This document shows, piece by piece, positions 26,500 to 41,532 of a stretch of 60,000 nt of DNA. Both the position numbers and the translations under genes were made by a program. Within the stretch, counting starts at the first letter, position 1; each line of letters starts with the position of its first letter. Below the pieces are notes generated by a model. That model saw nothing but the letters and a program-made list of their open reading frames with translations, did not search any database and was not told the origin of the DNA. Source of the DNA: Apostichopus japonicus (lineage: Eukaryota > Echinodermata > Holothuroidea > Aspidochirotida > Stichopodidae); NCBI RefSeq assembly GCF_037975245.1, contig NC_092574.1, positions 20,274,213 to 20,334,212 of the forward strand, in the 5' to 3' direction.

Positions 26500-27418
26500 G
26501 TGAGCTGCTACCCAAATATAATATTAGATATAGCATAGACCACATAGCTTTTCCTGTATACTATTATCCTAGATTATTACTAGCCATACTATTAGAACGT
26601 CTTCAAGTACCAATAATGCCTTGAAATATCATATGTAAGGATTGTTTACCTTTACCTTCATACAAACAGCAATACATGTTTAAACATGTTACAAGATATT
26701 ATAATCCTTTTATGTTTCCTATTGAGTTCTGTGTTGCATCTTATAAGAAACTGACATAATGGTCTATTCTCTAGACTAACTATAGTCAAGTCTCTTTGAT
26801 GAGCACCAGATGTTCAAGTGTCATTTCTAAAATAATAATGACAGAGGTAAAAATGTACAACCTGGACGGCTTAAAGAGATCATCGATAATGATGTACAAC
26901 ATATCAAGCTTGACCTCTGTGCCGTAAGTTATCCTTTAAAGTTGTTGGTACACCTGGAATATCTGTAATGGAAATTTAACCCCACCTGTGATTATTACTT
27001 CAACAAGATCAGTAGAGCATGAGAGCCCTGTATGAAAGCTTCCTTAAAGCAGCTTGATGAGTCTCGAAATTATTTGTGATTCCTAAAGTCGGAGCTCGAA
27101 AGAGATACTTTGAACATACTTTATGTTAATGAAATGGACTTGGTTAGCATCATGTTTGATCTCTAGAGTAAGGCAAATATGTCACCAAAAACAAAAACAA
27201 AAACAGATACAGGTGACGAACGCCTACAGTGGAATTATGATCTTCCTTACCGGTTTTGAACCTCTTGACATACAATCAGCGTCCATAGCCTAGTTGGTTA
27301 GGGTGTCCGCATATAAAGCGGGAGGCCCGGGTTCGAATCCCGGTGGAGGCTGGCAGTATTTTCACTGTTCTTGATTTTCCAACTCATTACGATTTCAATT
27401 ATATATACCTCCATTTCA

Positions 27419-27449
<31 letters not shown>

Positions 27450-27647
27450 GAAAATCGTAATGAGTTTGAAAATCAAGAACAGTGAAAAAACTTTCAGCCT
27501 CCACCGGGATTCGAACCACGGGCCTTCCGCAAGGCCCGTGGTCCGAATCCCGGTGGAGGCTGAAGGTTTTTCACTGTTCTTGATTTTCAAACTCATTACG
27601 ATTTTCATTTATATATATATTCATTTGCCTTTGTCGTTTACTTCCAT

Positions 27648-27685
<38 letters not shown>

Positions 27686-27708
27686 TATATATATATATAT
27701 ATATATAA

Positions 27709-27766
<58 letters not shown>

Positions 27767-30700
27767 GCGCAAGATTGAAGTTGTGTTGGAAAGTTTTCAA
27801 ATGATTTTCTCCGTCTGACTTAATTTAGTACCTAACCGCTCTTATGAATCGACTATGCTTTCAAGGTATGTATACACAAATCAAATTGAGAAACCTTTGC
27901 CGTTTTTGAGAAATAAGTGCTCTTAATGATCGCTAGTTGATCCAATCCTGCAAACATGCTTTCAAGAGACATCGTAAACAGCCATTTATCAGACACTGGG
28001 TAACAGGGCACCAGAGGGAAGCTATAGAATCTGCCAGTATAAACTTTTGGACGATTTTCATGAGATAATTGAAGGAACGATGGCTATAAAACTACGGTGA
28101 ATCTCAATTAAGATGGATGATCTAGTGACGCCCAATTGATGAAAGCAACGGAAGCTTTGGATAAACTCATTGATCAGTCATTCCGAGACCGCGGTATATC
28201 TAAAAGCAGCGTTTCCCCGCATGTTGTCGCTAATTTCTAGAATTTGTTGCCATTCCTACCGAGGCGTACTGTACTTAGGGTACTAAAGGGATACAACCTA
28301 ACATTCTAGATATTTGCATCAAATGAACGTTACAATTAGCCAGTATTCAGAAAGATTCTGTGTGATTGAAAAAGAAATCGTCACCCAGACATTTTATCTC
28401 AGTTCGTTTAAATAACATTCAGGCAGCAAATCGACGTTTTCTTCATCATATGAATGAGAGGTGTCATACTTGTGAAGATAATAAATATCATTGTTCTGAG
28501 AGTTTGATATGTTATAGCCATATTAAATTGAAAATGTTGAACGTGAATAACATCTTTAACATTAATGACGTTATTTTTATTTAATTTTTGGAATGTTTAC
28601 ATCGACGATGACGTCAGCTCCTCGGTCCTTGCCTGAACGTGAATCTACATATAATTTATAGAATAAAAATTATTTTCATTTAAACGTCTAGAATACAGCA
28701 GCAGAGGTCCGAAGCCTGAAATACGGTTTCTTCATACTTCCATTCGTCCATGACAAATTTTTTAATCAGTATATTTGCAAACGTGTTATTTGAGGCTATC
28801 AAAATCTGAGCGCCTGTGTTAGATATTAATTTTCCGTCGCTTTTGAGTACAGTAGATAGTCTGTGCACAACTATAGGCTACTTGTCTGCAACGGCAGCCA
28901 CAATCATTAATTGTACACTAGGAATATTGTCTTTGTAAATATTATGTCTGATAGTGGAGGGGGGGATGTCATCCCCTTTATGTTTCTGGGGTAATGTAGC
29001 GCCGATCCCCAAAGTTTACATGATTGATATCCGTATGGATTAGTTTGGTGCCTGTTTATCCTTACTAAGTTTATACCAGAGAACCAGGGTGACAGTTCCC
29101 ATGTTTACACGCTGTGAGAAAACTTGTTCGGTATTTCTAATATAAGTTTATGAATGATTCTAACAAACTGCCAACTTCTTTGACGGGTTCACAAGCCTCG
29201 TTTGAAAGGGAACATGATACACCTGTATAAATTTAGCCAAGGCGTCATAGATATAACAATGATCTAACACCTATATAATAACTCGGGTACAACACTAAAC
29301 GTTTCTCACTATGTATACACAAAGATGAAAGCCGTACACAAAGGTATGCATGGGTTGATCTCAAGAATTATAGCGAATAGACGTCCCGAGGCGTATATCA
29401 CCTCACCCATACCGTAAACCCCGCAGGTGTGCCTCGTTGCCCTCTGGAGCACGACCTTTGACCTGTCATCCTCACGTGAATACAAACAAAGTACTATATT
29501 TCTGTAAACATGAAAATAATACAGAAATGAGAGGTGTGTGAATCGTGTGAAACAAACATACACATGTACGAATTGCACACTATACAGTACGTACTCGATG
29601 TCATTGCGGATGGCGCTATGAGTCTTTTAAATGACTTTTTTGTTGGTTTACATATCTAGCTAGTATTAAACAAACGACTTCTAGATAAAGAAACATGCGC
29701 AGAGGAATAAGAAATCAATAAGTAAAACGGAAGCGGAGTCTAAAGAGGAAAAGAATAGATAAACAACAACAACAACGACTGAGAAACAGGCGAATGAGGA
29801 ATAGAGAAATTTAAATCAGCTTTATCAGTTGACAAGGATAATTCATTTCTTCATTTACCTGTCATATCCCACAACGTTCGCACACACGCTGTAACGGGTG
29901 TCTTTATTGAATTGTATATGAAGGGAGATTGACCAGTGGTGATAGACCACTATGGGAGGTCAGTACAATGATATGATACCTGACAGGTTACTCTAGAGGC
30001 TAGACACGGTAGTCTATACTGCAGACTCCAAGCAGGCTGTTGTTCCAAACAATTCCCAGCTTGGAGCAAAACTCCCTGCTCCAAGTCACAGAAAGCAGTG
30101 ATTACGGTTTTATAAAGTCAATATGTTGAATGAGCACAACAAACCTCTGATTCCCTGTTGAATCTTGTCCACTTTTATCGTGCAACGAAAACTTGGACTA
30201 TCGTTGACTCACATTTCAATATTTTCTGATTATCGGGGAAAGGATAATTTGCTAAATCTATACCTACAACAATTTGCTCTATCAATTGATGTAACTGAGT
30301 TAACAAACAAAATGGTCCCTTTTAACATCGATTCGTAATAAGTTTTTATCCGCTGCCATTTGGAACAATTTTGCTAATGCTTATACCACCCTGTACTCTC
30401 CTCCCACGTAATGCTTCAAAGCACGATTACTGACAGTGCAAACAGTTCCTTACCTTTCTCTGATAGAAAACAGGATATTTAGACTGCTCTGTCAGTACGA
30501 GTGCTTTGGGGAAAAGCAGGACATGAGAGTAAAAACAAATGTCGCAATAGAGTGATACTTGACGCAGCATATTTGGATACTCATCTTTTCACATATTCAC
30601 CAAGTATCGTGCGTCATTTTACCATGGGAAAGTAATTTTCAGTTTTCTTTATTTTTCTTCACAGTTCAAGATGTAATCGCTGCAAGCTTAGTCGCCACAC

Positions 30701-32008
30701 CCCAAGATTTGGTCGCTTTTACCTCTGACGTCACAGTTATTTATGAATATTCATCAGACGAATCAGCCCAATCTCCTTATCTAGAGCTGTACGATGTTGC
30801 TACGGAGTCAGTTCGAGCGACTGAAATTCTGAGAGAATTTTCAGGGGAAGTTACATTTAATTGTGTATTAATCGATCACGCTGGTGTCTTTGTTATACGC
30901 ATGCTCAGTTCCCCGAACGATGACGTCATCACACAGAGTGCCAATCTAATGGTAACCTGGCCCTCTTTCTCTTTCCGCACACCGGAGAAGCCGGAAACCT
31001 TTTCAACGTTAACGGTAGTGGCACAACCAATAGGTGGTGATTTATGTACTGAAACCATCGTTGATTCTTTAACTTTAGTTTTGAATTTTATTGGACTAGA
31101 TGATTCTTTACCCAACAGTGAACCGAGAGGTGAAAACGTGGCGAGGACGAGGATAGAAATTCTAAATGATGAAATTGTCGGAGAATTTCCCTGTGACGTA
31201 ATTACCAAAGAAGGCTTCTATACAGTGAGCTTAGAGTCCGTATATCAAAGTGCTATAATAAGCACGAGTGATATTTTTAAAGTCAAAACATCATCTTCGA
31301 TATCGTTTACATTTTCATCCGATTTTACTGCAGACTGCAGTAATAATTTAAATGTCACATATGCATACTCTGCAAGTTGTGATTTCGTCCCCCAAAAGAT
31401 CGTGGTATACGTTAGTAGTGACCCAGCCGTTTCCTATAGTGACCTACCAAAATCGTCATTGGATGAAGTAACATCATACGTGGCAGATAACTTCGGAAAG
31501 CTCAACATTGATTGCGAGACTTTTGAGACCGATGTTTACTCAGGTTATTGCTTTAAATTCGAGGGCCTTTCTGGAAGCGGAGACGGTATCGAAGCGACGA
31601 CGAGATGTTTGCCCACCCGTCAACCTGGTGAGTGATGCTGCGTCAATTTCCGCCACGGCTTGTTTGCTTTGCCGAGATCTTTAAAAGGTTCTGAGGCACG
31701 AGGCGTAACTTTTAATCAGATTTTAGTACAAGTAGATCGCTCAAAACCAACTGTTTCATGTCAGAATGTGGACACTTTAGTCCAAAAGAAGAAGAAGTGG
31801 TTTGAATTTCATTGGAGTCAATGTTTGTCAAGATTGTAATAGCGAGAAATTGCATCATATTTCTCTCATCACACTTGTACTCTTAGCACATTTTTTCTTG
31901 TTAACATACCTAGCAACGATGTAATAGCATATTGTAAAAAAGCCGAAAATACAAATTTTTACTCTCCTTCTCCTGTTTATATAACATTGATAATATTGAT
32001 AATACTGT

Positions 32009-32056
<48 letters not shown>

Positions 32057-32057
32057 G

Positions 32058-32088
<31 letters not shown>

Positions 32089-35000
32089 GTATATATACAG
32101 AAGAAGGAGAGTAAAAATATGTATTACCGATTTTTTTATCACTGAGTTTATAGTTAAATTAAATAGCCCAATTTCCGAAGGGTTCTTCAATAATTCCCAG
32201 GGCACATAAGTGACTAATTATAGCATACACTAATAGAATGTGACTCATGCAACTCATAATAAGAGAATACTGTTGATAACCAACCGAGCTCGCTAGCTTC
32301 ACCTTTTGATAATAGTTATGCCTCGGGGATATTGTCGCAACTTATGGTCATATCGATGTGCTATCCTTCATTTGGCGCTATGAGGCATTTATGAAATTAC
32401 TCCATAGATACAAAATGGCGGTAATCATGTTTTTCGGAACATTAGATTTGACCTGATTAAGGTGTTGATCTGTGTTTATCTCCCCCGTCTCAAGGGGTGC
32501 AAAGGCAACCGTATCGTGTGTCAAATAATAATGAAGCGAAGCGATGAGCTGGTGCCCGTAATTCGCAAGGGTCTTTGCTGGATGGTAGCACGAAACACTT
32601 TCGTTGATGCAAGAAAAGTTAACAAAATTATATGAACAGTATATGAACGGAACTTCTGTTAGTTCCAAGATAGATTCGCTATCGTCGTCTGTCATATAAA
32701 GAAATATACATCGGTTATTTTTCTCAGCAAAACTGTACGTTTCATGAGCAATATTTCTGTACCAATTGCCGGCGCTTTGTGTGCCTACTCTGTATAGAAC
32801 GCACATAAAAGGCTAGATAAGCTTTATGCTTCATGAAATCGTTTATGATGTAAATAAGCATAGGCTTGTATCATCATTAATTATAATGTGTTAGGCTATC
32901 CTTCGGTTTTACTTCTTCTCTTACAGAAACTGATGGATGGGGTCCATGGTCTGATTGGGAACCGTGTACAGCCAGCTGTGGAGACAGCATACGTCGTCGA
33001 ACCCGGCTGTGTATCGGTGACGTGGGGAACGTTTGTCAGGGTAATCCATACAATGTAGCGAATTGTGAGGTACCGCGATGTCCAGATTATGACGGTATGT
33101 TTTACAGAATTACACACAGTATCCATAAAGTACGGTTCAAACCTTTAATCTGCTAGGTCATGTTTTTATCATTGATCATCGACTAATCTTATGCATAATC
33201 ATACATGTGAACCGGATGCAGGGGGAACACAACGTATATATAAATACAACTTGCGCAGGCAATTAAAGGTATGCTGTATTGGCCGCAAATATGCTAGATA
33301 TTCAAATATTGTCACCTTTGGTCAAAATTCTTAAACTGTTTTTGTTACAACCTTGGAGGAAATTTTCCTCATTGGGACATTCAGTTATCTCGTGTGTTCC
33401 TTAAAAATGTCTGAGAACATTTTGGAGAGTAAAGATTGACAGGAAAGTACTTTTTGAAAACTTCTAGCAATTATAGCATGCTATAATTTAGGGTCTCTAC
33501 TGACTACCTTTAAATACGGTACGAAAGGTTAACTTTATGACGTCCAATTCTCATAATTGTGTTTTCAAATATGTACAAGTTAATATCACTCGTTATTAAT
33601 GTATGAAATGAAAACCGTCTCCTAGAATGATTCAATCCTGATATACCGAATTGATAACGATAACTCCGTCTGTAACAATCAATTGTTTAGACTAGTGAAC
33701 TCGATATTTGAATACCTCCTCTATCTATATCGTTTTGAATAAAGTGTAGATCAATCTCCTGCCAATTTCTGCCGACTTTGATATGCACTGATTCCCTTAG
33801 TAACCTATCTCCCATAGCTTTAACGAGCATCGTTCGATTTTATGGTCCCAATGGAGGTTCTCCTCTTTTTATTATTTCTTCATTTTGGACGAGAGGGAAG
33901 AAGAAAATAACCGCCTCCATTAAATGATTTAACTTGACAAATCTAGGATACGAAATCACACGACTGCCTGCACACTTAGCATATATCACTAGGTGCAGAT
34001 GACTCAGTTCCAGACATAGAGAACATATACGCTCAAACCGAACACAATTGACAGTTTAGAGAGTTTATATGTTAAGATTAACGTGGATTTTTAGCTATTA
34101 AATGACGTCAGGTCTATATAATGTTTTGTATTTTTCTTTCTTTTTTGTATTCCCTTATCTTGTTCCGTTTACAAAATTGATTCCTATATCAGTTTCTTCC
34201 AATTGGGAGAGGCGCATATTTTCTATCTCTACCTGAACTGGCATTAACGCGGCAAGCTAATTTGAACTTGTATAGCGTATGTATAATCACATTTAAACGA
34301 CTATCACACAGCCTATACATATAGCATATGTTCCTACCTAATATACAACTGTTGTGGAGCCTTTAGGTAATATTATTACACAGCCTATACATATAGCCTA
34401 TGTTCCTACCTAATATACAACTGTTGTGGAGCCTTTAGGTAATATTATTACACAGCCTATACATATAGTCTATGTTCCTACCTAATATACAACTGTTGTG
34501 GAGCCTTTAGGTAATATTATTACACAGCCTATACATATAGCCTATGTTCCTACCTAATAAACAACTGTTGTGGAGCCTTTAGGTAATATTATTAAAGGAG
34601 TGAGTCATTCCTCCACTCTTTTCAAGTGTACCAAAGTCGCTGGTATAAAGTTTGAATCTATCGCACCAAAGTATACAACACTAATGCATTAGCTAAAGTT
34701 TCAATCTCCAACTTACAAAATGCAGAAGTTGCCTCTACCCCCCCCCCCCCCCGAAGCCACCGCCAACCACCCTAAGTCAACCAAATATTCCCAATTGCCT
34801 CAAAAGTCCCGAAATTCCTCAAATGTCCCAATTGGTTTGCTTTTCATCGTTTGTTGTGAGAAAAATATCAATATTTGTATTCTTTCGCGAGTCAATGGTC
34901 AACACTAGTATTATCGTTAGTATAGCATGTATTTTGTGGCAAAGATGCAACGAGGAGTTTTCAACTGTGTCAATACGTGTTCCCTTCTATCTTACAGATT

Positions 35001-37417
35001 TTCCTCGCATTATACCTCGGGATGTGGACCCGGAGGCAATCACCCCTCCATCATGCAATTACGCCCTCTCCACTATAAGTGGCACCATTGTTGCGTCACC
35101 ACAATCATGTCCTCGTGGTGCCGCGTGGGTCATAAGAGTAGCCAACAACAAGAGGATTCGTCTGGAGTTTTTGACCTTTAACCTTTATTTACCTCAAGAG
35201 TATGTCCGCATACGTGATGGGGTCAACGCCCGTGCCAAGATACTGGCATTTAATACTGGCCAGCTTATACCAAGTACGGTCACGTCAACAGGGAACCAGA
35301 TTTACGTAGAATATGAGGTTTTTGCCAAGGGGAAACCCCCAGAGCGAGGATTTTCGGCGACCTACACGTCCTTAGGTTAGTTTTGTTTGAGATCAACTTT
35401 AAAGAAGACACACACCCAACCATCATTATTGATCTATGTGATAGAAATAACCGTACTGAACATCTCAACAGCAAAATAGTTTGTTTCTATTTGATACTCT
35501 GTGAATTGAGCATAACATCTTTTGTTGATATATGTAGACATCTTGCTTAATGGAGTATCTTAAAGCCGTTAACAGAATTTCATTTTTCTTTCGTTTCTGG
35601 CAGATCTTCCAAAGCCCAAACCATCCGCAGCTGGAGCTTTAGCTGAAGGAGATGAAGACGCTGGTGGGATGTCTAACCACACAACTATCATATTAGCAGT
35701 TGGTATCTCTCTATTAGTTCTGCTCCTCCTCCTTAGCTTGGTCATGACCATCATTATCAGATTCAAAGAGGAACGCCATCAATTTAATACCGGCGCTATC
35801 CAGAAAATCTACACGGGACCCCGAGGCAGTTTCAACTCGTCGACAACCAGGAGCAATCAAAGATTGTTCGGTGTTCCAGGACACAGTACGACGTCCCCAT
35901 CGGAACATTCGCATCAGTCCGTCAGTAAGAGAGGATTCCCGGATGGGAACGGCAATGGTGATCGTAGCCAGATGTATCTAATCCCTGAGAATAGTAACAT
36001 GCAGTACTTGCCCGAAACGACTCTCTCATCTCCATTTAAATCACCATCTGAGATGCAATCGATAACGGAACTACCAAGTCCGTACAAAGAAGAGACTGGT
36101 CCAAAATGGCCGGTCCCGAAGAAAGACTTATCCCTTCCATTTCACTTTGGTAATCCAAATCAATCGGTAGATAACTTTAGCAGACAGAGTGAAGTGACTG
36201 ATAAGAATACAATTCATTTATCTAACAAGACTCCTTCCGAGTATACTACTCGAGGCTACAGTGCCCGTGGTAGCACGAGAGGTAGCCGGAGCAGTGTAGA
36301 TAGCAAACGCACCGACGCAAGCAGACAAAAGAGAGTGCATGCTAACGTTGTCAACTCTGACAACACCTCTCCCTTCGTCAGTCCGAACGGGGAGTTAACT
36401 CCAGAAGGGATGAACGCTTCTGGAAAGGTGCTCAAGAGACCAACACGGTTAAATAGAAGTCCCGAAGGAGCAGAGAGTCCGGATAATTATCACCATAACA
36501 ACGGGACCTTGACTAGACACAAATCGAACCATGATCACGACGGTCAAGGATCGGAGAGGAAACATCAGAAGTCTCACCGTAGTGGAACGAGATCTTCCAA
36601 ATCGGGATTGTCGTCTGATGCAGGTCTTTACTCACCAGATTCAACCGCAGATAGATCTGGTGGGTCCAAATCGGGCTCGAGCCGCCCCTCCAGAAGTCAC
36701 CGACATCATCATCAGGGTGGTAAGAGGAGAAAAAGTCCATCCAAAGAGGAACACATATCAATGAAAGATATCAATTCAAGCAGATCTTCGTCTCAGCATC
36801 ACAAAAGGAGACATAGTCCTTCCTCTCCGAGGTCGAAATCCAGACAATCGGAGACAAAGTCACCGAGATCGCCAAGGTCGCATTCAAGTTCAGGAAGTGG
36901 AAGGAAATACCGTCCAAATTCAAATTCTAGAGCGCCAGCTAAGCACGGAACCAAATTATATTCTCCAGCTACTTCAGAAAATTCACGCTATAATTCTTTA
37001 CCTTATTCTCGCGGAACTGATAGTTCGATGGGTAATCTATCTCCAGTAAGTGAACCTTCGCCTATACGATTACCTAAACCTCTCACGATTAAACAGAATC
37101 GAGATCAGTACAAACAAGTATTTATAAGTGATGAGAGTCTCATGAACAAAGTCGGATCAGGGGCAGATCGATCTGGTGCAGAAAGTTCACGGTCGGGTCT
37201 TTCCAATCGACAACTCCCGAATACACCTTCTTCCGGAAGTGGTTCCCCGACGAAAAGTTTGAATGTAAGAAGGGTGTACAGTGATAAATCTCTTTCCCCG
37301 GAAGAGCCAGCTTTTGATAATTATATGCCATCTATACCTGGTTCATATTTTGAGAACCCATATCCCCAGCATGTTCCAAGTGGGCCGACATCAGGTGGTA
37401 ACTTATCGGTGGTTTAA
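26412..37417 (+). CDS. THSD1: THSD1-type transmembrane receptor with thrombospondin type-1 and CUB domains (5 exons, 1136 aa)
   Basis: Seen: joining 26412-26499, 30665-31627, 32927-33094, 34998-35375 and 35604-37417 gives one 3411 bp frame. All introns are GT-AG and phase 1. Residues 1-29 are a signal peptide. About 30-350 is a Cys-poor beta-sandwich ectodomain. About 351-405 is a thrombospondin type-1 repeat ([16 protein letters not shown], six Cys). About 407-532 is a CUB domain. About 561-584 is the membrane span. The rest is a disordered Ser/Arg/His-rich tail. Known: vertebrate THSD1 is a single-span endothelial protein linked to talin and focal adhesion. Alignment from memory supports orthology: matching Cys pattern before the repeat, and a C-terminal AFDN..PG.YF segment resembling FAFYDN..LPGYF. 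Odd: vertebrate THSD1 has no CUB domain. The last residues, SVV, fit a class I PDZ ligand. Confidence 0.85.
27279..27405 (+). mobile_element. tRNA-derived SINE copy with an almost intact tRNA-like cloverleaf
   Basis: Positions 27279-27350 fold as a tRNA. The acceptor stem GCGTCCA/TGGAGGC has one mismatch, the D stem has one mismatch, and the anticodon arm is TCCGC-ATATAAA-GCGGG. The variable loop is 4 nt and the T arm CCGGG-TTCGAAT-CCCGG is perfect. Boxes A (TAGCCTAGTTGG) and B (GGTTCGAATCC) are pol III promoter matches. The anticodon would be ATA (a Tyr codon reader), unlike normal GTA. The tail TTCACTGTTCTTGATTTTC is shared with the inverted copies at 27441-27616, which marks it as a SINE rather than a free-standing tRNA gene. 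It lies in THSD1 intron 1. Confidence 0.75.
27441..27616. repeat. Head-to-head SINE palindrome, about 85 bp arms, 4 bp spacer
   Basis: Two copies of the 3' half of the SINE (anticodon-arm remnant, T arm, tail) face each other across CCGC at 27527-27530. The arms match over about 85 bases with two or three substitutions and one single-T indel. The transcript would form a very stable hairpin within THSD1 intron 1. TA microsatellites flank both sides. Confidence 0.93.
27651..27765. repeat. (TA)n microsatellite
   Basis: An almost pure TA array of about 115 bp next to the SINE palindrome. It is interrupted only by single substitutions such as TAGATA and TGTATA. Confidence 0.95.
30665..31627 (+). 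CDS. THSD1: THSD1 exon 2: ectodomain
   Basis: 963 bp between TTCTTCACAG and CCTG|GTGAGT. It encodes about 320 residues in three beta-rich segments. The final segment has the Cys arrangement of THSD1: Cys in TADCSNN, SASCDF, NIDCETF, GYCFKF and TRCLP. An in-frame TGA lies just past the donor, so the frame must be spliced. Confidence 0.88.
31936..32137. repeat. TA array flanked by 40 bp inverted repeats (MITE-like)
   Basis: The left arm 31936-31975 and right arm 32097-32137 are inverted copies (about 34 of 41 matching) sharing ACTCTCCTTCT. They enclose a TA-rich array at 32011-32096. This looks like a small foldback element whose centre expanded as a microsatellite. It lies in THSD1 intron 2. 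Confidence 0.8.
32927..33094 (+). CDS. THSD1: THSD1 exon 3: thrombospondin type-1 repeat
   Basis: 168 bp exon with acceptor TTCTCTTACAG and donor GACG|GTATGT, phase 1 on both sides. It encodes exactly one thrombospondin repeat: the W-x-x-W-x-x-W C-mannosylation motif (WGPWSDW), CTASCGDS near the O-fucosylation consensus, a basic RRRTR strand and six cysteines ending at PRCPDYD. Confidence 0.93.
34307..34594. repeat. 72 bp VNTR, four near-identical copies
   Basis: Four consecutive units start CACAGCCTATACATATAG and end TAGGTAATATTATTA. They differ at only about one or two bases each. Near-identity means recent expansion, and copy number is probably variable in the population. It lies in THSD1 intron 3, about 400 bp before the CUB exon. 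Confidence 0.97.
34998..35375 (+). CDS. THSD1: THSD1 exon 4: CUB domain
   Basis: 378 bp exon with acceptor TATCTTACAG and donor CTTAG|GTTAGT, phase 1 on both sides. The CUB signatures in order are a leading Cys, SGTIVASP, Cys before [25 protein letters not shown] and IYVEYEV. Only the first Cys pair is present. The second pair usual for CUB is replaced by Tyr (in EYVRIRDG) and by AFNTG. The Asp of YVRIRDG is kept; the other acidic calcium ligands of cbCUB domains are not obvious. Confidence 0.85.
35604..37417 (+). CDS. THSD1: THSD1 exon 5: membrane span, cytoplasmic tail, stop
   Basis: 1814 bp last coding exon with acceptor TTTCTGGCAG. A short acidic stalk (GDEDAGG) precedes a span of about 24 residues with the core [12 protein letters not shown] and a basic stop-transfer RFKEER. 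The tail is about 550 residues, mostly Ser, Arg, Lys, His, Pro and Asn, with RS-like runs ([23 protein letters not shown]) and a His cluster ([10 protein letters not shown]). It is probably disordered with many phosphosites. It ends LSVV. Confidence 0.9.
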
Positions 37418-37421
37418 TAAA

Positions 37422-41434
<4,013 letters not shown>

Positions 41435-41440
41435 TTTATT
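41435..41440 (-). terminator. Poly(A) signal of the acidic-repeat gene
   Basis: AATAAA on the minus strand, about 93 bp beyond the stop codon at 41533. This is a plausible position for a short 3' UTR. Confidence 0.6.
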
Positions 41441-41532
41441 TTTGATGTGTACTATTAAATTACTTAGAATGGAAGATGTGTATGCTCAAATGGGATGGCG
41501 AGCCTTAATTCTCCTTAATTCTGGCCTGTCAT

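Noticed and set aside
30559-30664. Extension of THSD1 exon 2 upstream to an in-frame start
   Set aside because: The apparent start of that frame is not a clear ATG context, and the segment contains the exon's pyrimidine tract and acceptor. The 26412 exon supplies a true signal peptide with exact phase match.
32378-32806. 142-codon minus-strand frame in THSD1 intron 2
   Set aside because: No recognisable domain, and it lies wholly inside an intron on the opposite strand. A run of this length is plausible by chance in 60 kb.
34720-34920. Plus-strand frames beginning before the CUB exon
   Set aside because: They cover a poly-C tract and the intron's pyrimidine tract. The exon acceptor at 34997 and the phase-1 pattern define the true exon start.
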